A DNA stretch of 64,000 nt. Source: Bacteroidota bacterium (GTDB lineage Bacteria; Bacteroidota; Bacteroidia; AKYH767-A; OLB10). Positions 1 to 9,151 of the stretch are shown here, piece by piece; position 1 is the stretch's first letter, and each line of letters begins with the position of its first letter. The stretch is taken from the NCBI GenBank assembly GCA_016717325.1, contig JADKFV010000018.1, positions 1 to 64,000 of the forward strand, written 5' to 3'. Under the pieces are notes generated by a model. It ran no database searches and was not told the origin of the DNA. It was given only the letters and a program-made list of their open reading frames with translations. The translations under genes and the position numbers were made by a program.

Positions 1-25
1 AAAGCATCTGAGCATAATCGCGCAT

Positions 26-54
26 CAAATATATTAATAAGATAATGCTACAAG
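26..54 (-). promoter_or_regulatory. Possible promoter reading out of the window's left edge
   Basis: On the minus strand a TATATTTG box (26-33) fits the Bacteroidota -7 consensus TAnnTTTG. A TTG (51-53) lies 17 bases upstream, as expected for a -33 element. The predicted start of transcription, near base 19, would serve a minus-strand gene whose body lies outside the window. A short open frame from the ATG at 25 (M-R-D-Y-A-Q-M-L) reads off the edge, but it is too short to judge. Confidence 0.3.
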
Positions 55-128
55 GTATTTTCAAAAATAAATTTTCGGCCGGCAAGTATATTCATCAGGA
101 AAAAAATAAACCAGGCTATAAAATAAAA

Positions 129-156
129 AAAGGCAAACCCTTATGAGCTTGCCTTT
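129..156 (-). terminator. Intrinsic terminator after the small secreted protein
   Basis: An 8-bp stem (AAAGGCAA at 129-136 with TTGCCTTT at 149-156) encloses a 12-base loop. On the minus strand it is followed by a T-rich tract. It sits 39 bases downstream of the stop codon of the minus-strand gene at 195-692, so it most simply ends that transcript. Confidence 0.6.
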
Positions 157-194
157 TCATATTTAGAAAAATACTGCTTAGTACACTACAGTTA

Positions 195-692
195 TTATTC
201 CTTGTTTCGAGTGGTGCTGTTGGCGATGTATCGAATATTGAAGCTTCCCGCAGCTTGCTTTGCTTTTGTAAATAAATATTGGCTTGTAGTGTTTGTTCCT
301 TCGGCACCGGGTTGTGCGCTTTTTACGCGGCCATATTTATCCACTACAATTGCCACAACTACAATGCCTTTATCTTGCGTTAGTATTTTCATTTCGGGCG
401 TTTTTATCAACTTACGTCCTGGAACTTCGGCAGTCATAGTGCCCGAAGGAACGTTCGCTTTATTATCGAGGTATGCTTGTGTGGCTTGTTTTTCTTCGAA
501 GTAAACCATATTAAGGTCTTCCACTTTTACCGTTTTTACTTCGGCACCTATGTTTATGGTTACCACATCGTTTTTTATTTCTGCAACACGGCCACGAATT
601 CTTTCGCCCGATTTCAATACAATGGTATGTTGTGCAAAAGTGCAAATCGTAATGAGTGACATTGCAACTGTGATTAAACTTTTCTTTATCAT
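195..692 (-). CDS. Small secreted protein, function unknown
   Basis: A 165-residue protein with an N-terminal signal peptide ending near TFAQ, so it is exported. The mature part opens with a stretch rich in basic residues and beta-prone sequence (IVLKSGERIRGRV), as in small SH3/Sm-like secreted folds. From about residue 105 a segment (GIVVVAIVVDKYGRVKSA) resembles the start of TonB C-terminal-like domains, followed by Lys/Ala-rich sequence with FNI near the end. No catalytic motif is visible. It lies downstream of dnaN but is separated from it by a strong terminator, so it is probably transcribed alone. The TonB-like call is inference from pattern only. Confidence 0.7.
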   Translation of the reverse strand: MIKKSLITVAMSLITICTFAQHTIVLKSGERIRGRVAEIKNDVVTINIGAEVKTVKVEDLNMVYFEEKQATQAYLDNKANVPSGTMTAEVPGRKLIKTPEMKILTQDKGIVVVAIVVDKYGRVKSAQPGAEGTNTTSQYLFTKAKQAAGSFNIRYIANSTTRNKE

Positions 693-791
693 TTTGTTTT
701 ATTTAAAATTTATTCTGTGTGAACAAAAATACGTCCACATTTTTGAAGTTGATATGGTTTGCATGAACAAGTTTTAAACAAAAGTTGATGC

Positions 792-830
792 AAAAAAACA
801 ACTTTCTTCAATCGAAATTGAAAAAAGTTG
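792..830 (-). terminator. Strong intrinsic terminator of dnaN
   Basis: Bases 799-812 and 817-830 form a 14-position stem with one C/A mismatch and a CGAA loop (813-816). On the minus strand it is followed directly by seven Ts (792-798). It starts 32 bases past the dnaN stop codon. Confidence 0.85.
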
Positions 831-862
831 TTCGGTACTATTTTATAAAAGCAAGCGGAAGT

Positions 863-1984
863 TTATCCTATCATCACCGGCATCACCAGCATGAGAATAT
901 CTTCGTGCGAATCTTTTGCATCGCTCACCGGAGTAATAAGTCCGGCACGGTTTGGCAGCGACATATTCATTTGTATCTCTTCGGTTTGCAGGTTGCTCAG
1001 CATTTCGATTAAGAAGCGCGAATTGAAAGCAATTTCCAAATCGACACCATCGTAATTGCATGGCAATAATTCTGTAGCTTCGTTGCTAAAGTCAACATCC
1101 TCGGCATTTATTTGCACCTGACTACCGGCAATTTTTAGTTTTACCTGATGTGTGGTTTTGTTAGAGAATATAGCAACCCTGCGCAACGAGTTTAAAAACT
1201 GCGAACGGTTTATCACCAGTTTATTGGGATTTTCTTTTGGTATTACTGCTTCGTACTGAGGATACTTACCATCAATAAGGCGGCATATAAGTTTGCAATC
1301 GGGAAAGCTGAAAAAGGCATTGGCTTCATTGTATTCTATATGCACCTGAGTATCGTCAGAGGGTAACGAAGATTTCAATAAGCCCAAAGGTTTTTTCGGC
1401 ATAATGAACGATACATTTGTTTGCGAGCGTGCATCGGTGCGTCTGTAACGTACAAGGCGGTGTGCATCGGTGGCAACAAACACAACATCATCGGGGCTGA
1501 GTTGACAAAACACGCCATTCATCACAGGGCGCAACTCATCGTTGCCGGTTGCAAATATTGTTTTATTGATGGCTTCGGCAAGCACGCTCGATGGCAGGTC
1601 TATAAAACTGGCACGCTCAACTGTAGGTATTTTTGGAAACTCCTCGCCATTCATTCCCATCAACTTAAACTTGCCTTGTCCGGTGCCTATCTCTATGCCA
1701 AAGGTTTTGTTATTGAGCGAAAAGGTAAGGGGCTCATCGCCAAAGGTCTTAATGGTTTCGAGCAATATACGTGCAGGCACTGCCACTTTACCGCTATCCT
1801 TAGTTTCTACTTTCAACGATGTGGTCATAGTAGTTTCTAAATCGGAAGCAGAAATGTCGAGCTGACCGCGGTCGATGTCGAATAAAAAATGACTTAATAT
1901 AGGAAGCGGGCTATTGTTGTTGAGCACGCCACTCACTGTTTGCAGGCTTTTTGCCAGTACACTACTCGATACAATAAATTTCAT
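863..1984 (-). CDS. dnaN: DNA polymerase III subunit beta (sliding clamp)
   Basis: A 373-residue sliding clamp. As a head-to-tail ring around DNA it tethers the replicative polymerase and other repair and replication proteins. The start MKFIVSSSVLAKSLQ is the family's usual N-terminus. An in-frame extension of 31 residues upstream is rejected because it is not clamp-like and because a candidate -7 box (2014-2021) places transcription start near 2007, inside the extension. All three clamp domains are covered, and the C-terminal residues HEDILMLVMPVMIG match the conserved MP(V/M) region that shapes the partner-binding pocket. Length is normal. It is followed by a strong terminator. No dnaA or recF is adjacent, so the gene is not in the classical dnaA-dnaN-recF order. 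Confidence 0.97.
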   Translation of the reverse strand: MKFIVSSSVLAKSLQTVSGVLNNNSPLPILSHFLFDIDRGQLDISASDLETTMTTSLKVETKDSGKVAVPARILLETIKTFGDEPLTFSLNNKTFGIEIGTGQGKFKLMGMNGEEFPKIPTVERASFIDLPSSVLAEAINKTIFATGNDELRPVMNGVFCQLSPDDVVFVATDAHRLVRYRRTDARSQTNVSFIMPKKPLGLLKSSLPSDDTQVHIEYNEANAFFSFPDCKLICRLIDGKYPQYEAVIPKENPNKLVINRSQFLNSLRRVAIFSNKTTHQVKLKIAGSQVQINAEDVDFSNEATELLPCNYDGVDLEIAFNSRFLIEMLSNLQTEEIQMNMSLPNRAGLITPVSDAKDSHEDILMLVMPVMIG

Positions 1985-2013
1985 AATAAATGTTTGTGGT
2001 AATTTTATGCGGC

Positions 2014-2021
2014 CAAAATTA
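2014..2021 (-). promoter_or_regulatory. Candidate -7 box of dnaN
   Basis: Minus-strand TAATTTTG fits TAnnTTTG and ends 29 bases before the dnaN ATG. A TTTG lies 24 bases further upstream (2046-2049), slightly further than the usual 19-21, so the -33 element is uncertain. Confidence 0.35.
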
Positions 2022-2161
2022 GAATTAACATTCGAAATAAAAAACCAAAGTGCAGATGTTTGCCATTTGGCTTTCAATTCTAAGCTTTATCAATTATCAT
2101 TCTTTTGTCAAACTATGAAAATAAAAATCCTGTTTCAAGCAATAACAGTGTTGCTATTCCA

Positions 2162-5080
2162 TTAATGTTGAACCACAAAAGGCATCGAATGAGAAATATT
2201 TTCCCCTTCTATTGCCAATACATACATGCCTGAATTTAAGTTCAGCGTAGAAATAACTACCGTTTCATTTTTGCGTTCAATGTTATTATACTCGCCCACC
2301 TTTGCACCAAAAATACTGTATATGCTGATTTTGTAGAAAGCATAATCCACGCTGGAATTTAAGGTGATATATAAATTATTGTCAGCAGGCTGTGGCATTA
2401 GTTGCTCTATAATATTATTGCCAATTTCATTTTTGGCATATCGTGCCGTACCGATTGTAACCGAGCCATTGCGGGCACATTTTTTATTGTCCTTTACGGT
2501 GACTACGTAAGTTGCCGCAACAAGGCCTGTGGCAGTTTGCGTGGTTTGACTTGGCACCGTATTCCATGTGTAACGATAAGTAGGAAAGCCATTTGCAGGT
2601 ATGCACGTTGCGGTGCCATTATTAAAATTTGGGCTGGTAGCATTTGTCGATGTGAAAGTCAAGGTTATTTGTGCCGGTTGAGTAAGGGTAATATTTTTCA
2701 ATTTTGCACACCCAACCGAGTCGGTAACCGTGCATGTATAATTGCCTGCCGTTAAATTAGTTAGTGTTGCAGTTGTTTTACCATTGTTCCAGAAATAAGA
2801 GAACGGCCCTGTACCACCGGTAGGCGACAGGGTAACGGTACCATTTTTTGCTCCGTAGCATAACAGTGTGCTTTGAGTTGAGTTAATAATTATTTGTGGT
2901 TGCGATGTTACAATATAGGTTGATGTGGTTGTTACACCATTTGTAGCGCTAACAGTAACAGTATACGTACCCTGTGCAATTGCAGTTTGGTTTTGGAGTG
3001 TAACACCATCCGACCACATATAACTATATGGAGGCACACCACCTGCAGGAGTGATGCTTATGCTGCCATTGGCCGATGTATAGCAAGTTGCATTTACCAC
3101 ATTGCTTGTGTTTATGGTTAATGGCAGTGGTGCAGTGATTGCAAAATTCGTGTTCGATATATCGAAAAATATATTGCCTAAAGCTTCAACTTTTATTCGG
3201 GCGGTGGTAGTAATATTATTAGGGATAATAACATCCTCGGCTCCGTCATTTGCAGTTGAATTGACAAGTGTAATGGGGTAGGTAAATCCGCCATCGGTAG
3301 ATAAACTTATTTTTACATTGCTGCAACCAATAGGTGCAACATCGGTTGCAGCCACATTCCATGTAGCATTGATGATAGTTCCGGCAGGAAATGACAGTGC
3401 AGTGTTGGGATACGAAACAGTGAACGCCCCACCCGGGTTTACCACGGTTAAAGTTACAGTGCTATCAATATTGGTTATACCGGCACCATTCATTCTGTTA
3501 TCGCGCACGGTGAGTTTAAATTTTAAACTGCGGGCAGCGGTCGGCAATATTTCGCCAATTGTAGTTGTATTATTTACAATGTCACTCATCTTTGGAAAGA
3601 TGCGGTAAGGCTGGGCAACCGGAGAAAAGGGGCGGAAGTTTGGACTGGTGCCGTTGTTTGCATTCCATGTGCTTGCGGGCCCAAGGTCAAATTCTTCCCA
3701 GCTGTAAGTTAGTGTGTCACCATTGGCATCGGTAGCGGCACCGGTAAGCATAAATGGCGTTGAAACTGGAATAATATAATTTGCCCCGGTGCTTGTTATT
3801 ACCGGTGGTGTGTTGCCGGTGCTGGTAGTGGTTGCGCATCCATTGCCAGTACCTGTTTGTGTAAAAGTTACCAAATCATTAAAACTTTTTACATGGAAAT
3901 TGGCAATGCTGTTTGGTGCTAGATCATCGCTGCCACATATACCTGCATAAGCTTGTATAGTGATACCACTTCCGGGTTCATATGCCGATGATGCTGATCG
4001 ATTACCGTTGCATGAACCTGTTGCGCTGTTGAAAGTATGTGGACCGCCAAACTGATGTCCCATTTCATGTGCTACGTAATCTACATAAAAGGCATCGCCA
4101 ACAGGGTTGGATAAGCCGGTAACGCCCTTTGCTTTATTGGTACTGCTGCAAGGCGAATTTAATACAGCCACACCACCACCACCGGTACTAAACACATGTC
4201 CAATATCATAATTGGCACCGCCTATTACAGTGGTTAAGTTATTTTGATTTTCGGTGAGCATTGTACCTCCATTACTATTTGTATAAGGGTCGGTGCCTGC
4301 ATTTGTATACACAATCAAATTATTGTTGTTTATCAAAACCATCCTTACATCTACTTCGCTTTCGTAAATTCCATTTATTCTGTTCATTGCTGTAACCATT
4401 GCAGCCGATGCGCCAGCCACAGTACCACCAAACACGGCAGCATACTCACCTGTGCAAGCCAATGCCAGGCGGTAGGTGCGAAGTTGTGTACCACTGGTTT
4501 TTGCAAGTGATACATTTTGCTGTTGCAGTTGCAGTTGCAACATATCATTATCGTCAGTATTGCCACATATAAATTCGGAAACACGCGGGCATTTATATTT
4601 ATCGTACACGGCATAAAATTCTGTATTGCCAAGCGTATATGGATCTATGAGTGTACAGATTTCGCCTTGTTGCACCATGCCATGAAAACCCCATTGGGTA
4701 TAATCGAACCGTGCCCAGGTAGTTTTATCTTCAACACAACGTGCCATGAATGTTTTTATATCGGGAAATTTTTTTGCCAATTCCGTTTGCATGCAATCGT
4801 AGTTGTAAAATTCAAAAGTGTATAACTTACCATCGCTCAAAGGAATTTCTATTAATAAGCCGGGTTTAATTTTGCTGTCGAATGATTCGTGAGGTGCATT
4901 GTCGAGCAATTTTTTTATTGCATCAAATTGCAACCGGTAAACCTGAAAGTTGGTTGCAGGCAATGCAATTGTTGTTTTTAATGGCACTGCCGCAGCATCA
5001 ACAGTTTGCCATAACGATTGAGATTGCATCATGGTGATTACACAAAATACCATGATTAACAGCAGATAAATTTTACGCAT
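2162..5080 (-). CDS. T9SS-sorted reprolysin-type zinc metalloprotease
   Basis: A 972-residue secreted protease. The chosen start (MRKIYLLLIMVF) begins a clear signal peptide; an 11-residue upstream extension is not needed. A prodomain-like region fills residues ~20-195. The catalytic domain follows (~200-430) with the zinc motif HEMGHQFGGPH at about 338-348, the HExxHxxGxxH signature of reprolysin-like/M12B metzincins. Next come an Ig/cadherin-like stretch (~430-650) and two or three SprB-like repeats typical of gliding and adhesin proteins (GNGSISITPAGGVPPYSY-type, ~655-860). The final ~80 residues form a type A sorting domain (QPADNNLYI ... GMYVLAIEG) for T9SS export. It probably acts on extracellular protein substrates, either cell-attached or released. 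The substrate is unknown. It stands alone between dnaN and the divergent gene at 5297. Confidence 0.92.
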   Translation of the reverse strand: MRKIYLLLIMVFCVITMMQSQSLWQTVDAAAVPLKTTIALPATNFQVYRLQFDAIKKLLDNAPHESFDSKIKPGLLIEIPLSDGKLYTFEFYNYDCMQTELAKKFPDIKTFMARCVEDKTTWARFDYTQWGFHGMVQQGEICTLIDPYTLGNTEFYAVYDKYKCPRVSEFICGNTDDNDMLQLQLQQQNVSLAKTSGTQLRTYRLALACTGEYAAVFGGTVAGASAAMVTAMNRINGIYESEVDVRMVLINNNNLIVYTNAGTDPYTNSNGGTMLTENQNNLTTVIGGANYDIGHVFSTGGGGVAVLNSPCSSTNKAKGVTGLSNPVGDAFYVDYVAHEMGHQFGGPHTFNSATGSCNGNRSASSAYEPGSGITIQAYAGICGSDDLAPNSIANFHVKSFNDLVTFTQTGTGNGCATTTSTGNTPPVITSTGANYIIPVSTPFMLTGAATDANGDTLTYSWEEFDLGPASTWNANNGTSPNFRPFSPVAQPYRIFPKMSDIVNNTTTIGEILPTAARSLKFKLTVRDNRMNGAGITNIDSTVTLTVVNPGGAFTVSYPNTALSFPAGTIINATWNVAATDVAPIGCSNVKISLSTDGGFTYPITLVNSTANDGAEDVIIPNNITTTARIKVEALGNIFFDISNTNFAITAPLPLTINTSNVVNATCYTSANGSISITPAGGVPPYSYMWSDGVTLQNQTAIAQGTYTVTVSATNGVTTTSTYIVTSQPQIIINSTQSTLLCYGAKNGTVTLSPTGGTGPFSYFWNNGKTTATLTNLTAGNYTCTVTDSVGCAKLKNITLTQPAQITLTFTSTNATSPNFNNGTATCIPANGFPTYRYTWNTVPSQTTQTATGLVAATYVVTVKDNKKCARNGSVTIGTARYAKNEIGNNIIEQLMPQPADNNLYITLNSSVDYAFYKISIYSIFGAKVGEYNNIERKNETVVISTLNLNSGMYVLAIEGENISHSMPFVVQH

Positions 5081-5180
5081 TATTTTATTTTTTGAATTGC
5101 CAATAATAATCAATTTACGTGAGAATAAAAATAGCGTGTGAATTGCAATATGAAAAATTCTGATTTCTATAAAAATGAAA

Positions 5181-5188
5181 TACCTTTG
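5181..5188 (+). promoter_or_regulatory. Candidate -7 box for the gene at 5297
   Basis: TACCTTTG is a perfect TAnnTTTG match. It would start transcription near 5195, leaving a leader of about 85-100 bases. This argues against the in-frame ATG at 5138 and for a start at 5279 or 5297. Confidence 0.35.
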
Positions 5189-5296
5189 CTCTCAAATGTT
5201 ACAAATAGTAAAACCAATTATTTCAAAATTAAAGAATTTTGTTTGGTTAATATTGAAGTGAAAATTTTAACAAGAGTTATGAAAGAACCAAAATAT

Positions 5297-5836
5297 ATGA
5301 AAGCGAAATTTATTTTTTGCGCCATGTTTATTTGCCTGTTTGTATTGGTAAGTCAGGGACAAAATAAAGGCACCACCAAACCGAAAGAGCAAAAAGTTCC
5401 TTTGCGCGATCGACTTTCGTTTGGCGGCAATTTTGGATTGCAATTAGGTAATCCCACATTGATAGATTTATCGCCAACAGTAGGGTACAGAGTTACCGAA
5501 AAGTTTATGCCTGGGCTTGGTGTTACTTATATTTATTATGGTTTTACTAACGCAGGTCAGCGATTTTCGACCAATGTTTACGGTGGCAGAGCATTTGCCC
5601 GTTTCAATATTCTTCAGCAATTGTTTTTGCATACCGAATTCGAAATGCTCAACTATCAGGCCTTTGACGAAAATGGCCGGCAATGGGTTCCGGCATGGCT
5701 GGCCGGTGGTGGTTATGCACAGCCATTGGGTGCCAGTTCATCGGTCAATATTATGGTGCTGTGGAATCTGCTGGAACGTGCCGATAGGCCATCGTTATAC
5801 AACAATCCCATTATCCGGGTGGGCGTTAATTTCTAA
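5297..5836 (+). CDS. Outer-membrane beta-barrel-like protein, function unknown
   Basis: A 179-residue exported protein. The ATG at 5297 opens a hydrophobic signal peptide (KFIFCAMFICLFVLV) ending at SQGQ. An alternative ATG at 5279 would add only six residues. The mature chain starts with a Lys/Pro-rich linker, then alternating hydrophobic/polar strands with many Gly, Tyr and Phe (FGGNFGLQLGNPTLID, YIYYGFTN), and ends in IIRVGVNF. A terminal aromatic on a final beta-strand is the usual signal for BAM-assisted outer membrane insertion. At this size an eight-stranded small barrel is plausible. Its ligand or role is unknown. It is 8 bases upstream of the next gene, so the two are probably co-transcribed. 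Confidence 0.8.
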   Translation: MKAKFIFCAMFICLFVLVSQGQNKGTTKPKEQKVPLRDRLSFGGNFGLQLGNPTLIDLSPTVGYRVTEKFMPGLGVTYIYYGFTNAGQRFSTNVYGGRAFARFNILQQLFLHTEFEMLNYQAFDENGRQWVPAWLAGGGYAQPLGASSSVNIMVLWNLLERADRPSLYNNPIIRVGVNF

Positions 5837-5844
5837 TTTTATTT

Positions 5845-6441
5845 ATGAAAAAATATGCCGTCTTTGTTTTCAAATGCATTGGCATAATTATTTTGTTGCT
5901 GTTTGTTAACTATGCAACATACACTATATACGCAGGCCAGTTTATTGTTGATGGTATTTCCGGATTTCGAAATACTAATCTGTTGGTTTTAGGTGCGGGA
6001 AATTCTCCAAAGAGCGATTTACAAAACCCCCGGTTTACAGGACGCATGAAAACCACGCTGTTACTTGCTCCTTTAATAAAATCAGGACATATCATTCTCA
6101 GTGGCAAGGTGGATAATAAATTTTACAACGAGCCTCATCATATGGCGAAGTATCTGTTGAAAAAAAAAATCGATGGTTCGCTTTTAGTAAAAGATAAGAA
6201 AGGCAGTAATACTTTTCTGTCGGTAAAAAATTACAAAACCACTTATGGCAATTCATGCGTTGTAATCATAACCCAAAAAATGCATTTATCACGGGCATTA
6301 TTTATAGCAAGGTGTATGGGTATAGAAGCATATGGCTACATAGCCCCGCCACCAACAGATGATGCCGTTTGGTTTTTTTACGAATTATTTGCACGTGCAA
6401 AATCAACTTGTGTTTTATTGCATTATTTTGCCACCCGATAA
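5845..6441 (+). CDS. SanA/YdcF-like (DUF218) membrane protein
   Basis: A 198-residue protein with one N-terminal membrane segment (~residues 6-30) and a DUF218 domain after it. Family marks include the opening strand LLVLGAG followed by a GR-containing loop, ILSGKV, EP..M..YL, the D..G.NTF.SV region, IITQKMHLSRALFIA and GIEAYGY. These match the SanA branch, proteins linked in enterobacteria to envelope barrier function and vancomycin exclusion at high temperature. The biochemical activity of DUF218 domains is not settled. The expected FH in ITQxFHxxRAL is MH here, a mild deviation. The gene follows the beta-barrel gene by 8 bases and precedes nitronate monooxygenase by 27. Confidence 0.85.
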   Translation: MKKYAVFVFKCIGIIILLLFVNYATYTIYAGQFIVDGISGFRNTNLLVLGAGNSPKSDLQNPRFTGRMKTTLLLAPLIKSGHIILSGKVDNKFYNEPHHMAKYLLKKKIDGSLLVKDKKGSNTFLSVKNYKTTYGNSCVVIITQKMHLSRALFIARCMGIEAYGYIAPPPTDDAVWFFYELFARAKSTCVLLHYFATR

Positions 6442-6468
6442 AATCAATTATTTATTTAAAACAGAAAA

Positions 6469-7425
6469 ATGCACAATTCGATTTGCAAATTATTCGATAT
6501 AAAATATCCTATCATACAGGCCGGTATGATTTGGTGCAGTGGTTGGGAACTTGCCTCAGCAGTAAGTAATGCCGGTGGATTGGGATTGATAGGTGCAGGC
6601 TCCATGTATCCCGAAGTGTTACAATCGCAGATACAAAAATGCAAGGCTGCAACTACAAAACCTTTTGGTGTAAATGTTCCATTGCTGTATCCTGATATTG
6701 ATAAAGTGATGGACATCATAGTAGGCGAAGGAGTAAAAATTGTTTTTACATCGGCTGGTAATCCGGCAATGTGGACACAATTTTTGAAGCAAAAAAACAT
6801 CACTGTGGTGCATGTGGTGAGCAATACAAAGTTTGCCAAAAAAGCCGAAGCAGCCGGTGTTGATGCAATAGTTGCCGAAGGTTTCGAAGCAGGTGGGCAC
6901 AATGGAAGAGAAGAAACAACCACGATGTGCCTGATACCAATAGTAGTGGATGCAGTAAAAATTCCGGTGATTGCCGCAGGTGGCATCGGCACAGGAAGGG
7001 CTATGGCTGCGGCTTTTGCACTTGGCGCACAAGCCGTGCAGATTGGTTCACGCTTTGTTGCAAGCATCGAATCATCGGCACATATCAATTTTAAAAATGC
7101 TGTAATCAATACCAACGAAGGCGATACACAACTGGCACTGAAGCAACTCACACCAGTGCGATTAATAAAAAACGAATTTTTTACCAGAGTAAATACTGCT
7201 GAAAATAGTGGCGCTACCAAAGAAGAACTACAACAAATACTTGGTCGTGCACGCGCCAAGCAGGGCATGTTCGAAGGCGATTTGGTAGAAGGCGAATTGG
7301 AAATAGGGCAGGTGAGTGCCATGCTCGATACCATTTTGCCCGCAGCCGAAATAGTAAATATTATATGGAACGAATTTGTCGACACACTAAGTCGTATGTC
7401 AAGAATTAATCAATCAACTTTTTAA
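6469..7425 (+). CDS. Nitronate monooxygenase family flavoprotein
   Basis: A 318-residue FMN-dependent TIM-barrel enzyme of the nitronate monooxygenase / 2-nitropropane dioxygenase family, which oxidises alkyl nitronates such as the toxin propionate 3-nitronate. The N-terminal YPIIQAGMIW and GGLGLIGAG are the FMN-binding beginning. EGFEAGGHNG contains the His used as catalytic base in the family. IPVIAAGGIGTGRAMAAA and GAQAVQIGSRF form the phosphate-binding end. Some relatives act instead as enoyl reductases (FabK-like), which sequence reading alone cannot exclude. Length is normal. The EamA transporter begins 22 bases downstream, so they may share a message. Confidence 0.9.
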   Translation: MHNSICKLFDIKYPIIQAGMIWCSGWELASAVSNAGGLGLIGAGSMYPEVLQSQIQKCKAATTKPFGVNVPLLYPDIDKVMDIIVGEGVKIVFTSAGNPAMWTQFLKQKNITVVHVVSNTKFAKKAEAAGVDAIVAEGFEAGGHNGREETTTMCLIPIVVDAVKIPVIAAGGIGTGRAMAAAFALGAQAVQIGSRFVASIESSAHINFKNAVINTNEGDTQLALKQLTPVRLIKNEFFTRVNTAENSGATKEELQQILGRARAKQGMFEGDLVEGELEIGQVSAMLDTILPAAEIVNIIWNEFVDTLSRMSRINQSTF

Positions 7426-7447
7426 ATTCGTTCTCAATTTATTTTTT

Positions 7448-8335
7448 ATGACGCTCGACATTTTCTTTTCTATTGTAACTATTACCGGGCTTTTTATCAT
7501 CATAAAAAAATTTACCGACTGGAAAGTAGTTGCGGTGCAGTCATTGATAGTAAATTATATTGTTGCATCCCTGTTCGCTTTTGTGGCCGACTACCAATTG
7601 AACATAACAAACATCAATAAAGTTGGTTATTGCCTGCAGGGCGCAGTGCCTATGGGTTTTCTGTTTATACTTTCATTTTATGTTGCCTCGCTGGTAGCAC
7701 ATTATCACGGCATTACCATTACTTCGGTTGTGGGAAAAATGGGCAGCCTTATTATTACTGTTGTTGGTGGTGTTTTGCTGTATTCCGAACAGTTGAGTTT
7801 ATATGTTATTATCGGAGTGATACTGGCAATGGCATCGGTGTTGCTGGCCAATCATAAAGCAACAGAAGATGAAATTATTATTACCAAAAAAAAGGGACCG
7901 GTGAAAGAATTTTTATTGCTCGCATTTTACTTTACAGGAAGCGGTGCAGTGGATTCATCCATAAAATTTATGCAGGCAAAACTTATCACGCCCGAAACAA
8001 AATCGCTATACATTGTGATGGTTTTTTTAATGGCCGGATTGTGGGGTGTTTTGTATATGATGTACGATTATTTTAAAACACGAAAAGGTATTTCCATGCG
8101 AAGCATACTTGCAGGAATTTTGCTGGGCAGTGTAAATTATTTTTCGCTGGTGTTTGTGGTGCGTGCATTAGCGAGTACCGGTGCCAAAAGTGCTGTTGTG
8201 TTTTCTACCATCAACATTGGCGTTTTATTGCTTTCTACATTAAGTGGTGCTGTACTTTTTAAAGAACGGTTTAGCAGCATCAATTATATAGGAATTGGTT
8301 TGGCACTCATTGCAATTTGGTTGTTGAGTTTGTAA
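7448..8335 (+). CDS. EamA/DMT-family membrane transporter
   Basis: A 295-residue inner-membrane protein made of about ten hydrophobic helices arranged as two similar halves (DMT superfamily). The second half begins after the charged loop ATEDEIIITKKKGPVKEF at ~138-155. The C-terminal GIGLALIAIWLLSL is a typical last helix. DMT exporters move metabolites, amino acids or drugs; the substrate cannot be read from the sequence. A terminator hairpin follows at 8383-8415, closing the 5297-8335 run of plus-strand genes. Confidence 0.88.
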   Translation: MTLDIFFSIVTITGLFIIIKKFTDWKVVAVQSLIVNYIVASLFAFVADYQLNITNINKVGYCLQGAVPMGFLFILSFYVASLVAHYHGITITSVVGKMGSLIITVVGGVLLYSEQLSLYVIIGVILAMASVLLANHKATEDEIIITKKKGPVKEFLLLAFYFTGSGAVDSSIKFMQAKLITPETKSLYIVMVFLMAGLWGVLYMMYDYFKTRKGISMRSILAGILLGSVNYFSLVFVVRALASTGAKSAVVFSTINIGVLLLSTLSGAVLFKERFSSINYIGIGLALIAIWLLSL

Positions 8336-8382
8336 TTTGTAATGAAAATTTTAGTTTAGAAATATGAATGATGCAAAAAGAA

Positions 8383-8415
8383 AAAAGAAGTGCACCTGGC
8401 GATGACACTTCTTTT
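8383..8415 (+). terminator. Terminator after the EamA transporter
   Basis: A 10-bp perfect stem (AAAAGAAGTG 8383-8392 with CACTTCTTTT 8406-8415) and a 13-base loop. The stem's own 3' arm supplies the T tract. Confidence 0.65.
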
Positions 8416-8524
8416 CAATTCAAATTTAACCCCTTAAATTCTGCTGTAAAAATACGTGTGGCATTTCTATAATTTGTCATATCATTGTCATTAATAAATT
8501 TCGTTTAATAAAATATTTGCTCAC

Positions 8525-9151
8525 ATGCTTTTTGATGAAACATACAATACTATAACAACTGCATCGGAAGGTATATTCAAAGACCGTGGAAGTAAATTTG
8601 TCGGACTTTTGTTTCCAATTCAAAATGACCTGGAATTTAAAAATCACTACAAGGAATTAAAATCTATTCATTCAAAGGCAAATCATCATTGCTTTGCCTG
8701 GCGCTTATCTCCGGCCCGCAATATTTTTAAAGTAAATGACGATGGTGAACCAAGCGGAACAGCAGGTCGGCCAATTTTAAATCAACTGCTCAGCAACGAA
8801 CTTACCGATTGTGCCATTGTGGTAGTGCGCTACTTTGGCGGCACTTTGCTTGGTGTGCCCGGATTGATAAATGCTTATAAAGAAGCAGCTGCAGCGGCTA
8901 TAGCTAATAACCAAATTATTACCCGCGAAATTGTGAGCCACTATGCCATCACTTTTCCTTATGAACTGATGAATGAAGTGATGAAAAAAATAAAACATTA
9001 CAACGCTAACATCACAAATCAAGAACAGGAAGAATTGTGCACCATTTATTTCACCGTTGCCAAAAAGCATGAAATATTACTGATAGACGATATTCAGAAT
9101 AATTATAATTTTGTCGATAAAGTTGAGCTTAAAAATATAAACCTTTTATGA
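8525..9151 (+). CDS. YigZ/IMPACT family protein
   Basis: A 208-residue member of the YigZ (UPF0029/IMPACT) family, conserved cytoplasmic proteins with an N-terminal domain related to eukaryotic IMPACT and a C-terminal domain resembling part of EF-G. The hallmark DDGEPSGTAGRPIL lies at ~residues 76-89, followed by VVRYFGGTLLGVPGLI. A C-terminal ferredoxin-like domain occupies ~140-208. Biochemical function is unproven; a translation or RNA-related role is usually inferred. The stop codon overlaps the start of the following MORN gene (ATGA, 9148-9151), a sign of translational coupling. Confidence 0.93.
   Translation: MLFDETYNTITTASEGIFKDRGSKFVGLLFPIQNDLEFKNHYKELKSIHSKANHHCFAWRLSPARNIFKVNDDGEPSGTAGRPILNQLLSNELTDCAIVVVRYFGGTLLGVPGLINAYKEAAAAAIANNQIITREIVSHYAITFPYELMNEVMKKIKHYNANITNQEQEELCTIYFTVAKKHEILLIDDIQNNYNFVDKVELKNINLL

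Noticed and set aside
6456..7385. Long minus-strand ORF opposite nitronate monooxygenase
   Set aside because: It is a shadow frame. The plus-strand protein has full family motifs, and the antisense product is a Ser/Cys/Ala-rich chain with no recognisable domain.
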